From: Bradyrhizobium huanghuaihaiense
Lineage (GTDB): Bacteria > Pseudomonadota > Alphaproteobacteria > Rhizobiales > Xanthobacteraceae
NCBI RefSeq assembly: GCF_007830635.1
Contig: NZ_VLLA01000012.1
Span: 124,001 to 188,000, forward strand
DNA length: 64,000 nucleotides
Direction: 5' to 3'
The translations under genes were made by a program, and so were the position numbers. Positions 1 through 8,229 of this stretch are shown one piece after another (the stretch's first letter is position 1; every line of letters begins with the position of its first letter). The notes under the pieces were generated by a model. That model was not told where the DNA came from, made no database searches, and worked only from the letters and a program-made list of their open reading frames with translations.

Positions 1-628
1 ACACCACCCAGAACGGCACGATCAGCGAGAAGAACGGCAATTGCCGGCCGACCATCGCGCCGAGAACGTAGGGATCGAGCCCGGTGACCGAGGCGAGGCC
101 CTGGATCGGCGTGCCCAGCGCGCCATAGGCGACCGGCGCGGTGTTGGCGATCAGGGACAGGCCTGATGCCGCGAGCGGCGAGAAGCCGAGGCCGATCAGC
201 ACGGCGCCGGTGATCGCGACCGGCGTGCCGAAGCCCGAGGCGCCCTCGAAGAACGCGCCGAACGAGAACGCGATCAGCAGCAGTTGCAGCCGCCGGTCCT
301 CGGTGACGCCGCCGACCGCACGCTTGAGCAATTCGAAGCGCCCGGTCGAGACCGTCACCTGATAGAGGAAGATGACGTTGAGGACGATCCAGCCGATCGG
401 GAAGAAGCCGGTCACGATGCCCAGCACCGAAGCGCGGATCGACATGTTCGCCGGCATGGTGAAGACGAAGATCGTGATCAGGTTGGTCACGATCACGGCG
501 ATGACGGCCGCGATATGCGCCTGGACGCGGCCGCTCGCGATCAGGACCAGCAGCGTGACGACGGGCACCGCCGCCGCAATCGTCGACAGCACCGGGCTGT
601 TCAGCGGATCATAGATTTGATTCCACAT
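1..628 (-). CDS. lldP: L-lactate/glycolate permease (LctP family), N-terminal part
   Basis: Inner-membrane secondary transporter of the LctP family, which takes up L-lactate or glycolate. About 209 N-terminal residues are visible; the rest lies beyond the left edge. The start ATG sits behind a strong GGGAGGA ribosome site. The protein opens MWNQIYDPLNSPV, has a run of hydrophobic helices (about residues 15-35, 40-60, 75-95) and carries the family hallmark FEGASGFGTPVAITGA near residue 130. The family includes both LldP and glycolate permease GlcA. Because glcDEF lie on the same strand a few kb upstream, glycolate is a plausible substrate, but that is inference. Family call is firm; substrate and symbol are less so. 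Confidence 0.85.
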   Translation of the reverse strand, partial: MWNQIYDPLNSPVLSTIAAAVPVVTLLVLIASGRVQAHIAAVIAVIVTNLITIFVFTMPANMSIRASVLGIVTGFFPIGWIVLNVIFLYQVTVSTGRFELLKRAVGGVTEDRRLQLLLIAFSFGAFFEGASGFGTPVAITGAVLIGLGFSPLAASGLSLIANTAPVAYGALGTPIQGLASVTGLDPYVLGAMVGRQLPFFSLIVPFWVV

Positions 629-942
629 GGTCTTCCTCCCCACGCTTGTTTGCGGCAGACGGCCCGCGTGGAGAGCCGAGCCTGCCTTTTCGCTGGAAGC
701 GATAACCCCCGAGCCGGACGCGAATTCCTCGCGGATGCGGCGGTTCCCCTCCGCTCACAAGCTCGCGAAATCCCAGAGCGCCCCGCCCCGCGCCGTCGGG
801 CCCATGCTAGGGTTGCAGGCTGCGACAATCCAACGCAAATTGCAGATCTTGCGACTTTAGTCTAAGCGCGCCCGTTTTCGCCATTGCCTCAAGTCTTTGG
901 CTCAGGGCATTTGTGCACATCCCCTCGAGGAGACAGAGCTCT
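629..942. other. intergenic region between divergent genes
   Basis: About 310 bases between the divergently transcribed permease and ABC transporter genes. It must contain both promoters, but I see no convincing -35/-10 pair, long palindrome or small gene. The only clear signals are the two ribosome sites at its ends. Confidence 0.5.
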
Positions 943-2706
943 GTGAACAACATCCGCGCCACGCTCGCGATCGTCTGGCGAATCGCCATGCCCTATTTCC
1001 GATCCGAGGACAAATGGGCCGGCCGCGGCCTGCTCGGCGCCGTCATTGCCATGGAGCTGGCGCTGGTGGCGATCGACGTCCTGGTGAACCAGTGGCAGAA
1101 CAGGTTCTACAGCGCTCTGCAGGCGAGCGACTGGGACGCCTTCGTCACGCAGATCTGGATCTTCGTTGCCCTCGCCTCCACCTATATCGCGCTTGCGGTC
1201 TACAAGCTGTACCTGAACCAGTGGCTGCAGATCCGCTGGCGGCAATGGCTGACCCGGCACTATCTCGGCGAATGGCTCGAGAACGCCACGCATTACCGCA
1301 TGCAGCTCAAGGGCGATGCGGCCGACAACCCCGACCAGCGCATCACCGAGGACGTCAAGAACTTCGTCGAGCAGACCTTGACGATTGGGCTCGGCCTGCT
1401 CTCCTCGATCGTGACGCTGTTCTCCTTCGTGATCATCCTCTGGGGCCTCTCCAACGCCGCACCGCTGCACCTGTTCGGCACCGATCTCATGATCCCGGGC
1501 TATCTGTGCTGGGGCGCGCTGATCTACGCGATCTTCGGCACCGCGCTGACGCACTGGATCGGCAGCCCGCTGGTCAACCTCAATTTCGAGCAGCAGCGCT
1601 ATGAGGCCGACTTCCGCTTCAACCTCGTCCGTGTCCGCGAGAACTCCGAGCAGATCGCGCTGCTGAGGGGCGAAGGCGCCGAACGCAGCCGGCTGCTGGA
1701 TCGCTTCGGCTTCGTGATCGGCAACTGGTACGCCATCATGAGCCGGACCAAGCGGCTCACCGCGTTCACGGCGAGCTATCAGCAGGCCGCCGTGCTCTTT
1801 CCCTATGTGCTGGTGGCACCCGCCTTCTTCGCCAAGAAGATCCAGCTCGGCGACATGATGCAGACCGCATCCGCCTTCTCCAGCGTACAAGGCGCGTTGT
1901 CGTTCTTCGTCACGGCTTACCGGTCGCTGGCGGAATGGCGCGCGATCGTCGCACGCCTCGACGGCTTCGAGATGTCGGTCGCCTCCTCCACAAACCTGCC
2001 GGCGCATGAGCCTGCGATCGCCCTCAAGGCCGCGGGCGGCCGCCGCATCATCGCCCTCGAGCAGCTGTGCGTGAACCTGCCCAACGGTACGCCGCTGGTT
2101 GCCGCCGATGCCTTTGCCATCCAGCCTTCGGAACGCGTGCTGGTGACCGGACCGTCCGGCTCCGGCAAGTCGACGCTGTTCCGGGCCATCGCGGGCATCT
2201 GGCCGTTCGGCACCGGTGCCATCCTCGTGCCCGAAAAGGCCAGGCTGATGATGCTGCCGCAGCGTCCCTATTTCCCCGTCGGCAAGCTGCGCGACGCCGT
2301 GGTCTATCCGGCAAAGCCCGACACGTTCGAGCCCGCTCGTGTGAAGGACACGCTGATTGCGGTCGGGCTGCCCAACCTCGCCGGACGCCTCGACGAGGAC
2401 GGCCACTGGAACCGGATGCTGTCGCTCGGCGAGCAGCAGCGCCTCGGGCTCGCCCGCGCCCTGCTGCATGCACCCGACTATCTCTTCCTGGACGAGGCCA
2501 CGGCGTCGCTGGACGAGCCGTCCGAGGCGCGGCTGTACCGGTTGCTGGCGGAGAAGCTGCCGCAGGCCACCATCGTCTCGATCGGCCACCGTTCGACGCT
2601 CGATGTCTTCCACACCCGCAAGGTGGCGATGGTGCAGGACGGCGAGATCCACGTCCTCGGCAGCGCCGGCGCGCCGGCCGAGAAGGAGCCGACTGCGGCG
2701 CGCTGA
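943..2706 (+). CDS. ABC transporter, fused permease/ATPase, SbmA/BacA-like (YddA/BclA type)
   Basis: Single-chain half transporter: an SbmA/BacA-type membrane domain (about residues 15-330) fused to an ATPase (about 365-580). It opens with several hydrophobic helices and the aromatic motif WQNRFYSALQ near residue 50. The ATPase has Walker A GPSGSGKST (about 403-411), a signature region LSLGEQQRL (about 493), Walker B YLFLDEATASLDE (about 514) and a switch histidine in SIGHRS. The family imports peptides, B12 or bleomycin; in Bradyrhizobium the related BclA imports plant NCR peptides. I chose GTG 943 because GAGGAGA lies just upstream; an in-frame GTG at 913 lacks that. Monocistronic. Whether it is BclA itself or a paralog cannot be told from sequence alone. 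Confidence 0.85.
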   Translation: MNNIRATLAIVWRIAMPYFRSEDKWAGRGLLGAVIAMELALVAIDVLVNQWQNRFYSALQASDWDAFVTQIWIFVALASTYIALAVYKLYLNQWLQIRWRQWLTRHYLGEWLENATHYRMQLKGDAADNPDQRITEDVKNFVEQTLTIGLGLLSSIVTLFSFVIILWGLSNAAPLHLFGTDLMIPGYLCWGALIYAIFGTALTHWIGSPLVNLNFEQQRYEADFRFNLVRVRENSEQIALLRGEGAERSRLLDRFGFVIGNWYAIMSRTKRLTAFTASYQQAAVLFPYVLVAPAFFAKKIQLGDMMQTASAFSSVQGALSFFVTAYRSLAEWRAIVARLDGFEMSVASSTNLPAHEPAIALKAAGGRRIIALEQLCVNLPNGTPLVAADAFAIQPSERVLVTGPSGSGKSTLFRAIAGIWPFGTGAILVPEKARLMMLPQRPYFPVGKLRDAVVYPAKPDTFEPARVKDTLIAVGLPNLAGRLDEDGHWNRMLSLGEQQRLGLARALLHAPDYLFLDEATASLDEPSEARLYRLLAEKLPQATIVSIGHRSTLDVFHTRKVAMVQDGEIHVLGSAGAPAEKEPTAAR

Positions 2707-2722
2707 GGCGACAGCGGCCGTT

Positions 2723-2838
2723 CGTCATTGCGAGCGTAGCGAAGCAATCCAGAATCTCTCCGCGGAGACAGCCTGGATTGCTTCGCGGAGCCTGTCATCG
2801 GGCCGCGCTTCGCGCGGGCCCGGTGGCTCGCAATGACG
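2723..2838. repeat. dispersed palindromic repeat, CATTGCGAGC family (degenerate copy)
   Basis: Begins CGTCATTGCGAGCG and ends CTCGCAATGACG, forming a large imperfect hairpin just after the ABC transporter gene. The right half carries about 36 extra bases compared with the two shorter, nearly perfect copies at 24019-24098 and 48714-48793. Such a hairpin may act as a terminator or mRNA-stabilising structure. Confidence 0.85.
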
Positions 2839-2948
2839 GGGTGTGAGGCGTCGGCGCTGCTTCAGCCGCTCGCAGTTCAGACCGCAGACACGCCTTTGTA
2901 GTCTGGCTCTGGGTCTCGGCCTTGTGGCCGACCCGCCTCCCCCAAAGC

Positions 2949-2976
2949 AAAAGGGCGGCAGGTTGCCCTGCCGCCC
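2949..2976 (-). terminator. intrinsic terminator of the porin gene
   Basis: Arms 2953-2962 and 2967-2976 are perfect 10-bp complements with a 4-base loop. On the minus strand the hairpin is followed by TTTTGCTTT. It lies 24 bases beyond the porin stop codon. Confidence 0.85.
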
Positions 2977-3000
2977 TCGTGAGTAGTCCCGGGAAGAAAC

Positions 3001-4014
3001 TTACTTCAGGTTGGTCATCGCCGTCAGGTCGAACGACAGCTTGGCGATGCCGGCCGCGCCGCACCAGTTGGAGCCGACGCCCGTCGGATTGATCGGGGTC
3101 ACGAAGGTGCCGCTCGACGCCGTGATGTTGCCGCGGGCCGAGAAATCGCTGGTGAAGGCGTTACAATCGCCCTTCGACAGGTCGGTGTCGGAGTAGCGCA
3201 GATCCAGCGTCATGACCTTGTAGGTGAAGCCGATGCCGATGTTCCAGGTGTTGTAGTCGGCATATTTGATGCCGTTCGGGAAGGCCGGCACGCCGTAGAA
3301 GCTGTCGGAGGTGCCGAGCCACTGACGGCCGAACTCACCCGACACATACATGCCGACGCCGCTCGAGCCGAACACCGTGCTGGGCGCGATATACTTGCCG
3401 ACGATCGAGGTGTAGTTGCCCCAGGCGCCCGAGTTCAGATAGCTCGGGGTGTAATATTCGTTCACGCCGAACGACCAGTTGTCGTTCACGGTGTAGGTGA
3501 ACTTGCCGTAGACTTCGAAGAAGCTCAGGTCCTTCTTGATCACGTTGGTGTTGAGCAAGGCCTTCTCGGCGCAGTCGGCGCCCTGGAAGACGCCGGCGTT
3601 GTCGATGCCGGTGCCGCCGAAGTAGCAGGTGCCGCCCGGATACAAATAGCCCCACACGCCGATGTCGAAGGCGAACGCACCGAAGGTCGGGCGGATACCG
3701 CCGTAGACGTCGATCTCGGCTGCAGCGCGGTTCGGGAAGGAAATGCTCTCACCGGCGACGCCGACATAGAGCTGGAGGTCCTTGGTGACGTTGTAGCGAG
3801 GCTCGAAATAGGCCGCGACCGACGGCTTGTGGTTCGATTGGGTGATACCGCGGAAGATGTAGTCGCTCATGATCGCGCCGCCGAAGGCGATATCCCACGG
3901 ATCGAAAGCCACCACCGGCGGGGCCTTCTTGGCCTTCACCGCCATGTCTGCCGCGAAAGCCGAACCCGTCGTCACCATTGCCAGCGCCGTTGCCAACAAA
4001 GCCACTTTTTTCAT
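3001..4014 (-). CDS. TorF-family putative porin (TIGR02001/Gcw_chp family)
   Basis: Outer-membrane beta-barrel protein of about 337 residues. A signal peptide MKKVALLATALAM...AFAA is cleaved near residue 22, before a short Lys-rich stretch. The barrel begins with the family signature DYIFRGITQSN and continues as alternating aromatic strands with YxGV and FDIGVWGYLYPGG segments. I chose the ATG of MKK because GGGGATCGAA precedes it; an upstream in-frame ATG at 4026 has no ribosome site. The gene stands alone with its own terminator. Family members are widespread in Bradyrhizobium and their solutes are not known. The C-terminal residues (TAMTNLK) do not end in the usual aromatic residue. Confidence 0.8.
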   Translation of the reverse strand: MKKVALLATALAMVTTGSAFAADMAVKAKKAPPVVAFDPWDIAFGGAIMSDYIFRGITQSNHKPSVAAYFEPRYNVTKDLQLYVGVAGESISFPNRAAAEIDVYGGIRPTFGAFAFDIGVWGYLYPGGTCYFGGTGIDNAGVFQGADCAEKALLNTNVIKKDLSFFEVYGKFTYTVNDNWSFGVNEYYTPSYLNSGAWGNYTSIVGKYIAPSTVFGSSGVGMYVSGEFGRQWLGTSDSFYGVPAFPNGIKYADYNTWNIGIGFTYKVMTLDLRYSDTDLSKGDCNAFTSDFSARGNITASSGTFVTPINPTGVGSNWCGAAGIAKLSFDLTAMTNLK

Positions 4015-4345
4015 TTCGATCCCCATCTACCCGTTCTTACTCACCGGTCGGCCCCCGGAAGCCCCCCGGGTCGTGCGACCTGTCTGCAAAATTGCGTTAC
4101 TGCGACAATCTGGAGCGAGGGATGCGAACGGTGAAGCAAAAAGCGCGGGCATCTGCCGACTTTTTAGGCGTTTTAGCGTTTCCACGAAAGGTTGTCCGTC
4201 TGTGTGACTTCTCGACCACATCATTTGCACTCCAGAGTGCATAAGGGGGCCGTGCAAGTACGGATGCCTTTGGCTCCGTGGTGCCGACGCAACGAATCAA
4301 CCTTCCCCAAAGAATCGGCAGCACCCGCCTTTCACAGGGCGATGC
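4015..4345. other. porin upstream region with a 16-bp palindrome
   Basis: About 330 bases between the porin start and the terminator of the next gene; more AT-rich than its surroundings. It contains the palindrome TGCACT-CCAG-AGTGCA at 4226-4241, about 210 bases upstream of the porin start, and presumably the porin promoter. No small gene is convincing. Confidence 0.5.
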
Positions 4346-4376
4346 AAAAAGGCCGCAGCGTCGCCGCTGCGGCCTT
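4346..4376 (-). terminator. intrinsic terminator of the histone-like gene
   Basis: Arms 4349-4360 and 4364-4375 form a 12-bp GC-rich hairpin. Read on the minus strand it ends in a TTTTT run. It lies about 45 bases past the stop codon of the lysine-rich gene. Confidence 0.85.
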
Positions 4377-4419
4377 TCCGGTGTCGATCAGGGCCGGGGG
4401 ATTGAACCCGGCTTTCGGC

Positions 4420-4797
4420 CTAGCCCTGTCCCTCGGCCGGCGTCGGTTCCGCAGAAGACGAAGGCATCGCCCAGCTCGTCTCGGCGACGGGCTCGGGCGC
4501 CGGAGCTGCCGCCGGCGCTGACGGCTTCGGCGCGGGAGCTGCCTTCGCCTTCTTCGGTGCCGCTTTCTTTGCAGTCTTCTTGGCGGCCTTCGGTGCAGCC
4601 GTCTTGGCCGCCGCCTTCTTTGCTGTCTTCTTGGCAGCCTTCTTCGGGGCGGCCTTCTTTGCAGATTTCCTGGCAGATTTCTTCGCGGACTTCTTGGCTG
4701 CCTTCTTCTTCGTCGCCTTCTTCGCGGACTTCTTCGCCGCTACAGCCTTCTTGGCCTTTTTGGCCTTCTTGCTTTTCTTCTTCTTCGCTTTCGCCAT
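4420..4797 (-). CDS. lysine/alanine-rich histone H1-like protein
   Basis: A 125-residue, extremely basic protein. Residues 1-85 are almost entirely Lys and Ala in AKK, KKA and KSAKKA repeats, like the C-terminal tail of eukaryotic histone H1 and of bacterial HC1/AlgP-type proteins. The last 40 residues are Ala/Pro/Glu-rich (APAPKPSAPAAAPAPEP) and acidic, giving a two-part charge layout. The ATG before AKAKKKK has AGGAGG seven bases upstream. The likely role is non-specific DNA or RNA binding and nucleoid compaction, by family analogy. Low complexity makes precise orthology unreliable. It has its own terminator and is separate from glcF. Confidence 0.75.
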   Translation of the reverse strand: MAKAKKKKSKKAKKAKKAVAAKKSAKKATKKKAAKKSAKKSARKSAKKAAPKKAAKKTAKKAAAKTAAPKAAKKTAKKAAPKKAKAAPAPKPSAPAAAPAPEPVAETSWAMPSSSAEPTPAEGQG

Positions 4798-4881
4798 CGT
4801 GGTCCTCCTGTTGCCGCCGAACAATGGTCGATCGGGCGTCTTCAGTCGTCACCTCGGGAGGAAAGTTCAGGCTCTGAAAGC

Positions 4882-6204
4882 TCAAACTTGCGCGTTCAGT
4901 GCCGGCCGCGACCCGCCCGTAGCCCAATCGAGAAGCTCAATCGTGTGTACGACCGGAACTGACGTGCCACTGGCAATCTGCACCATGCAGCCGATATTGC
5001 CCGCGGCAATCATGTCCGGCTTGACGCTTGCGATGTTGGCGACCTTGCGATCGCGCAACCGACCCGCAAGCTCGGGCTGGAGAATGTTGTAGGTCCCCGC
5101 CGAGCCGCAACACAAATGGCTCTCGGGTACATCTTTCACCACGAATCCATTCTTGGAAAGCAATTCTTTCGGAAGCCCCGTGATTTTCTGTCCGTGCTGC
5201 AACGAACATGCGGAGTGATAGGCGACGACGATGTTGTCTTGCCGTGCAGTCGATTCCAATCCGAGGCCGGCGACGTATTCTGTGATGTCCTTGGCGAGAG
5301 CGGACACCTTCGCCGCATCGGCGGCAAGCGCAGCGTCCTCGCGCAGCAGATAGCCATAGTCCTTGATGACCGTGCCGCAGCCGGAGGTCGTCACCAGGAT
5401 GGCATCGAGCCCCTCGCCGGCCGCCTCCGCGGTCCATGCCGCGACGTTGGCACGCGCCCGAGCCAATGCATCGTGGTCGTTGCCGAGGTGATGGGTCAGC
5501 GCGCCGCAGCACTGCTCGTCCCTGACCAGGACGACCTCGATGCCGTGGCGGGTGAGCAGGCTGATGGCGGCCTGGTTGATGCGCGGCGCCAGCACCTGCT
5601 GGGCGCAGCCCTGGAGCAGCGCGACCCGGCCGCGCTTCTTGCCGAGAGCTGCGAACACGCTGCCAGGGAGCGGCCCCGGTGACGGCAGCCGGTGTGGGGC
5701 CAGCGCCAGCATCGCCTTGATACGCTGGATCAGGCCGGGCGTGGCCGACGGCCGCGGCGTCGGCAGGAACACGGCGAGCGGACGGGCCAGCCGCGCCAGC
5801 ACCATGCTGAAGCGAAAACGCTGCGGGTCCGGCAGGACGAAGGCCAGCACCTGGCGCAGCAGCCGCTCGGCCAGCGGCCGCTGATAGCGCTGCTCGATCC
5901 TGACCCGGGCCTGGTCGACGAGGTGCATGTAGTTCACACCCGAGGGGCAGGTCGTCATGCAGGCGAGGCACGACAGGCAGCGGTCGACATGCTTGACCAC
6001 CTCGGCCGTCGGGGTCTGGTCCTTCTCCAGCATCTCCTTGATCAGATAGATGCGGCCACGCGGGCTATCGAGCTCGTCGCCGAGCAGCACGTAGGTCGGA
6101 CAGGTTGCAGTGCAGAAGCCGCAATGGACGCAGGCGCGCAGGATCTTGTCGGCTTCCGCGATATCGGGGTCGGCGAGCTGAGCGAGTGAGAATTCGGTCT
6201 TCAT
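4882..6204 (-). CDS. glcF: glycolate oxidase iron-sulfur subunit GlcF
   Basis: 440-residue Fe-S subunit of glycolate oxidase, which passes electrons from the FAD subunits to the respiratory chain at the inner membrane. Two CxxCxxCxxxCP clusters for 4Fe-4S centres are at residues 25-35 and 76-86. Two CCG-type motifs (EQCCGAL and HLCCGSAGTYN) mark the two heterodisulfide-reductase-like domains in the C-terminal half. Its ATG overlaps the glcE stop by four bases (ATGA), so the pair is translationally coupled. Length is normal for GlcF. Confidence 0.95.
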   Translation of the reverse strand: MKTEFSLAQLADPDIAEADKILRACVHCGFCTATCPTYVLLGDELDSPRGRIYLIKEMLEKDQTPTAEVVKHVDRCLSCLACMTTCPSGVNYMHLVDQARVRIEQRYQRPLAERLLRQVLAFVLPDPQRFRFSMVLARLARPLAVFLPTPRPSATPGLIQRIKAMLALAPHRLPSPGPLPGSVFAALGKKRGRVALLQGCAQQVLAPRINQAAISLLTRHGIEVVLVRDEQCCGALTHHLGNDHDALARARANVAAWTAEAAGEGLDAILVTTSGCGTVIKDYGYLLREDAALAADAAKVSALAKDITEYVAGLGLESTARQDNIVVAYHSACSLQHGQKITGLPKELLSKNGFVVKDVPESHLCCGSAGTYNILQPELAGRLRDRKVANIASVKPDMIAAGNIGCMVQIASGTSVPVVHTIELLDWATGGSRPALNAQV

Positions 6205-7439
6205 GCCGCAGCGCCCCGGCTCAGGCGTCCCCGGTTGAGGATGGTCTTCGGATCGAAACTGGCGCGCACCCGCTCGCTCAGGGCGGCGATGCCGGGCGCT
6301 TGCGGATGGAACACGTCGACGTCGCGCCTGACAGCCTCTGCCGCCCGGATCAGCGTGGCGTGACCACCAGCCGCATTCGCGCACGCACGCACGACCGGAG
6401 CATGCGCGTCGCCCTTCGGCGGCAATGCGGCCCAGATCAAGCCGCCGCCCCAATCATAGATCACGTCGCCGCCGGTTTCGCGCGCCAATTGCGTCCCGAG
6501 CGCGGCACCCGATGCCGGCGGGCAGACGATGCGCCAGACCGGCCAGGCTCCCAGCGCGCCACTTGCCGCAAACGGCAGTACGTCGCGCAGCGTCGCCCAC
6601 AGTGCGGACGATGCGGCATCCTCCACCAGGGTCGCGGTTCCGAACGGCGCCAGCAATTCGCGCAGCGAGCCGGCGCGGTGGGCGGCGGAGGCGGTGATGC
6701 CCTCGAGCCGCAGTACGGTCAGCGCCTCGCCCTGGCCTGCAACGTCGCCAACCCCGTCGGTCTTGGCCCGGAGCGCCGATTTCGGCAGGTGCGCGGCACC
6801 GGAGACGTCAAAGGGTGAGCCCAGCGCCGCGGTCATCGCCTTGTTGGCGACGGCATCATCGAGCCCGCGCAACAGCAGCGTCCGCTCGGCCTCCGGCTTC
6901 GGCATCACCTTCAGCGTGACCTCGGTCATCACCGACAGCGTGCCCCAGGACCCCGCGAGCAGCTTGCAGAGGTCGTAGCCGGTGACGTTCTTCACCACCT
7001 TGCCGCCGGTCTTGAAGCTGTCGCCGAAACCGGAGACGGCATGGGCGCCGAGCAGGTGATCGCGCGCCCCGCCCGCCCGGATCCGCCGCGGCCCGGCGAG
7101 CCCGGCCGCGATCATGCCGCCGATGGTGCCCAGCGCCGGCGTGCCGAGCAGCGGTGCGGTGTTCATCGGCTCGAAGGCGAATTGCTGGTTCTTGGCATCG
7201 ATCAGCGACAGCACGTCGGCAAGCGGCGCGCCGGCCTGGAGCGTCACGATCAGCTCGTTGGGCTCGTAGGAGGTGACGGCATTGAGTGCTGAGATGTCGA
7301 GCACGGCGTTGGTCGCCATGGCATGGCCGATGCTGCGCTTGGAGCCATGGCCGATGATCTCGAGCGGCTGCTCATTGGCAATCGCCGCGCGCACCACCTC
7401 TTCGACGTCTTTGGCGTCTCTGACCCTGAGCGTATCCAC
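6201..7439 (-). CDS. glcE: glycolate oxidase FAD-binding subunit GlcE
   Basis: 412-residue FAD-binding subunit of glycolate oxidase, paired with GlcD and GlcF to oxidise glycolate to glyoxylate. The N-terminal PCMH-type FAD domain is seen in PLEIIGHGSKRSIGHA (about residues 25-40) and in the glycine-rich TLGTIGGMIAAGLAGPRR region; KTGGKVVKNVTGYDL is the typical GlcE core motif. It ends in the short NRGRLSRG tail. It overlaps glcF by four bases. Unlike the usual glcDEF order without gaps, glcD is separated from it by about 790 bases carrying a gene on the other strand. Confidence 0.93.
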   Translation of the reverse strand: MDTLRVRDAKDVEEVVRAAIANEQPLEIIGHGSKRSIGHAMATNAVLDISALNAVTSYEPNELIVTLQAGAPLADVLSLIDAKNQQFAFEPMNTAPLLGTPALGTIGGMIAAGLAGPRRIRAGGARDHLLGAHAVSGFGDSFKTGGKVVKNVTGYDLCKLLAGSWGTLSVMTEVTLKVMPKPEAERTLLLRGLDDAVANKAMTAALGSPFDVSGAAHLPKSALRAKTDGVGDVAGQGEALTVLRLEGITASAAHRAGSLRELLAPFGTATLVEDAASSALWATLRDVLPFAASGALGAWPVWRIVCPPASGAALGTQLARETGGDVIYDWGGGLIWAALPPKGDAHAPVVRACANAAGGHATLIRAAEAVRRDVDVFHPQAPGIAALSERVRASFDPKTILNRGRLSRGAAA

Positions 7440-7663
7440 GGGAAAAGGCGGTAGCGAAATTCGCCGCCAAAATCAAATGCGGCGTGACGTCAGCGGCCCT
7501 CGCCGGCGCGATTGGATGCGGCGCAACGCCCACATCGACGCTTCGATCATCATCGATGCATTCACGACATCGACACTTCGATCATCGGCGAACCAAAGCC
7601 GGCGGGCCGTCGCTACAAATCTGCGCCGATCGCAGTCGCGACCAACCGATGGAGGCACTCGTC

Positions 7664-7999
7664 ATGAACCACTATGCCACGCAGAAATCTCTCAGCGACG
7701 CCGTCGACGGCGGCGGCCTGCTCGTCGTCGCGCAATGGGAGGCCAAGCCGGGCGAGGCCGACAAGGTCGCAGGGATCCTCGACCGCTTCCTGCCGGAGGC
7801 GCAACGCGAGGACGGCGTCAAGCTGTTCCTGATCTCGCGGGCTAAGGACAATCCGGCCCAGTTCCTGTTCTACGAGCTGTTCCGCGACGAAGCCGCTTTC
7901 AAGGCGCACCAGGAGAGCGCGCATTTCAAGACCTGGATCGCCGGCCAAGCACTGCCATTGCTGGCAAAGCGCGAGCGGGCGCAATACGGGCTGCTGTGA
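7664..7999 (+). CDS. antibiotic biosynthesis monooxygenase (ABM)-like small protein
   Basis: 111-residue ferredoxin-fold protein of the ABM family (PF03992 type). The N-terminal strand LLVVAQWEAKPGEADKVAGI and the central FLFYELFRDEAAFKAHQES with HFKTW are typical: a short dimeric alpha/beta barrel that oxygenates quinones or small aromatics, or degrades signals. The ATG is preceded by GGAGG at 7651-7655. It faces opposite to glcD and glcE and separates them. Substrate unknown. Confidence 0.8.
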   Translation: MNHYATQKSLSDAVDGGGLLVVAQWEAKPGEADKVAGILDRFLPEAQREDGVKLFLISRAKDNPAQFLFYELFRDEAAFKAHQESAHFKTWIAGQALPLLAKRERAQYGLL

Positions 8000-8002
8000 G
8001 GG

Positions 8003-8215
8003 CTCTTCTTCCTTCTCCCCTTGTGGGAGAAGGTGGCATAGGCGGCCTTCGGCCGCCGTTCTTAAGAACGCCGAAGCGCAGCTTCGGCTCTGGCGCCGGA
8101 TGAGGGGTCTCTCTCAGCGAATAAATTCTGCGAGTTTCATGTGCGGAGAGATACCCCTCACCCGTCTCGCCGCTGCGCGGCGAGCCACCCTCTCCCGCAA
8201 GGAGAGAGGGGGCAC
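8003..8215. repeat. dispersed inverted repeat with CTTCTCCC/CTCTCCCGC arms
   Basis: Intergenic block between the ABM gene and glcD. Its left end is a TTCTCCCCTTGTGGGAGAA hairpin; its right end has CCCTCTCCC followed by GGAGAGGGG. Internal hairpins GGCGGCCTTCGGCCGCC and GCCGAAGCGCAGCTTCGGC occur. The right-end hairpin resembles the one between gltI and gltJ near 63.9 kb. It reads as a dispersed Bradyrhizobium-type repeat. Confidence 0.65.
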
Positions 8216-8229
8216 CATCACCGCGGCCG

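Noticed and set aside
889..2652. Long open frame on the minus strand opposite the ABC transporter gene (about 587 codons)
   Set aside because: It mirrors the codon bias of the real plus-strand gene, has no recognisable domain and is rich in Arg, Gly and His as expected of a shadow frame.
4397..4430. tRNA-like T-arm wording near the end of the histone-like gene (GGATTGAACCCGGC)
   Set aside because: No acceptor stem or anticodon arm can be built around it, and it overlaps the coding end.
8003..8215. CRISPR array or insertion sequence in the gap before glcD
   Set aside because: Only inverted, not spaced direct, repeats; no transposase frame and no terminal target duplication can be shown.
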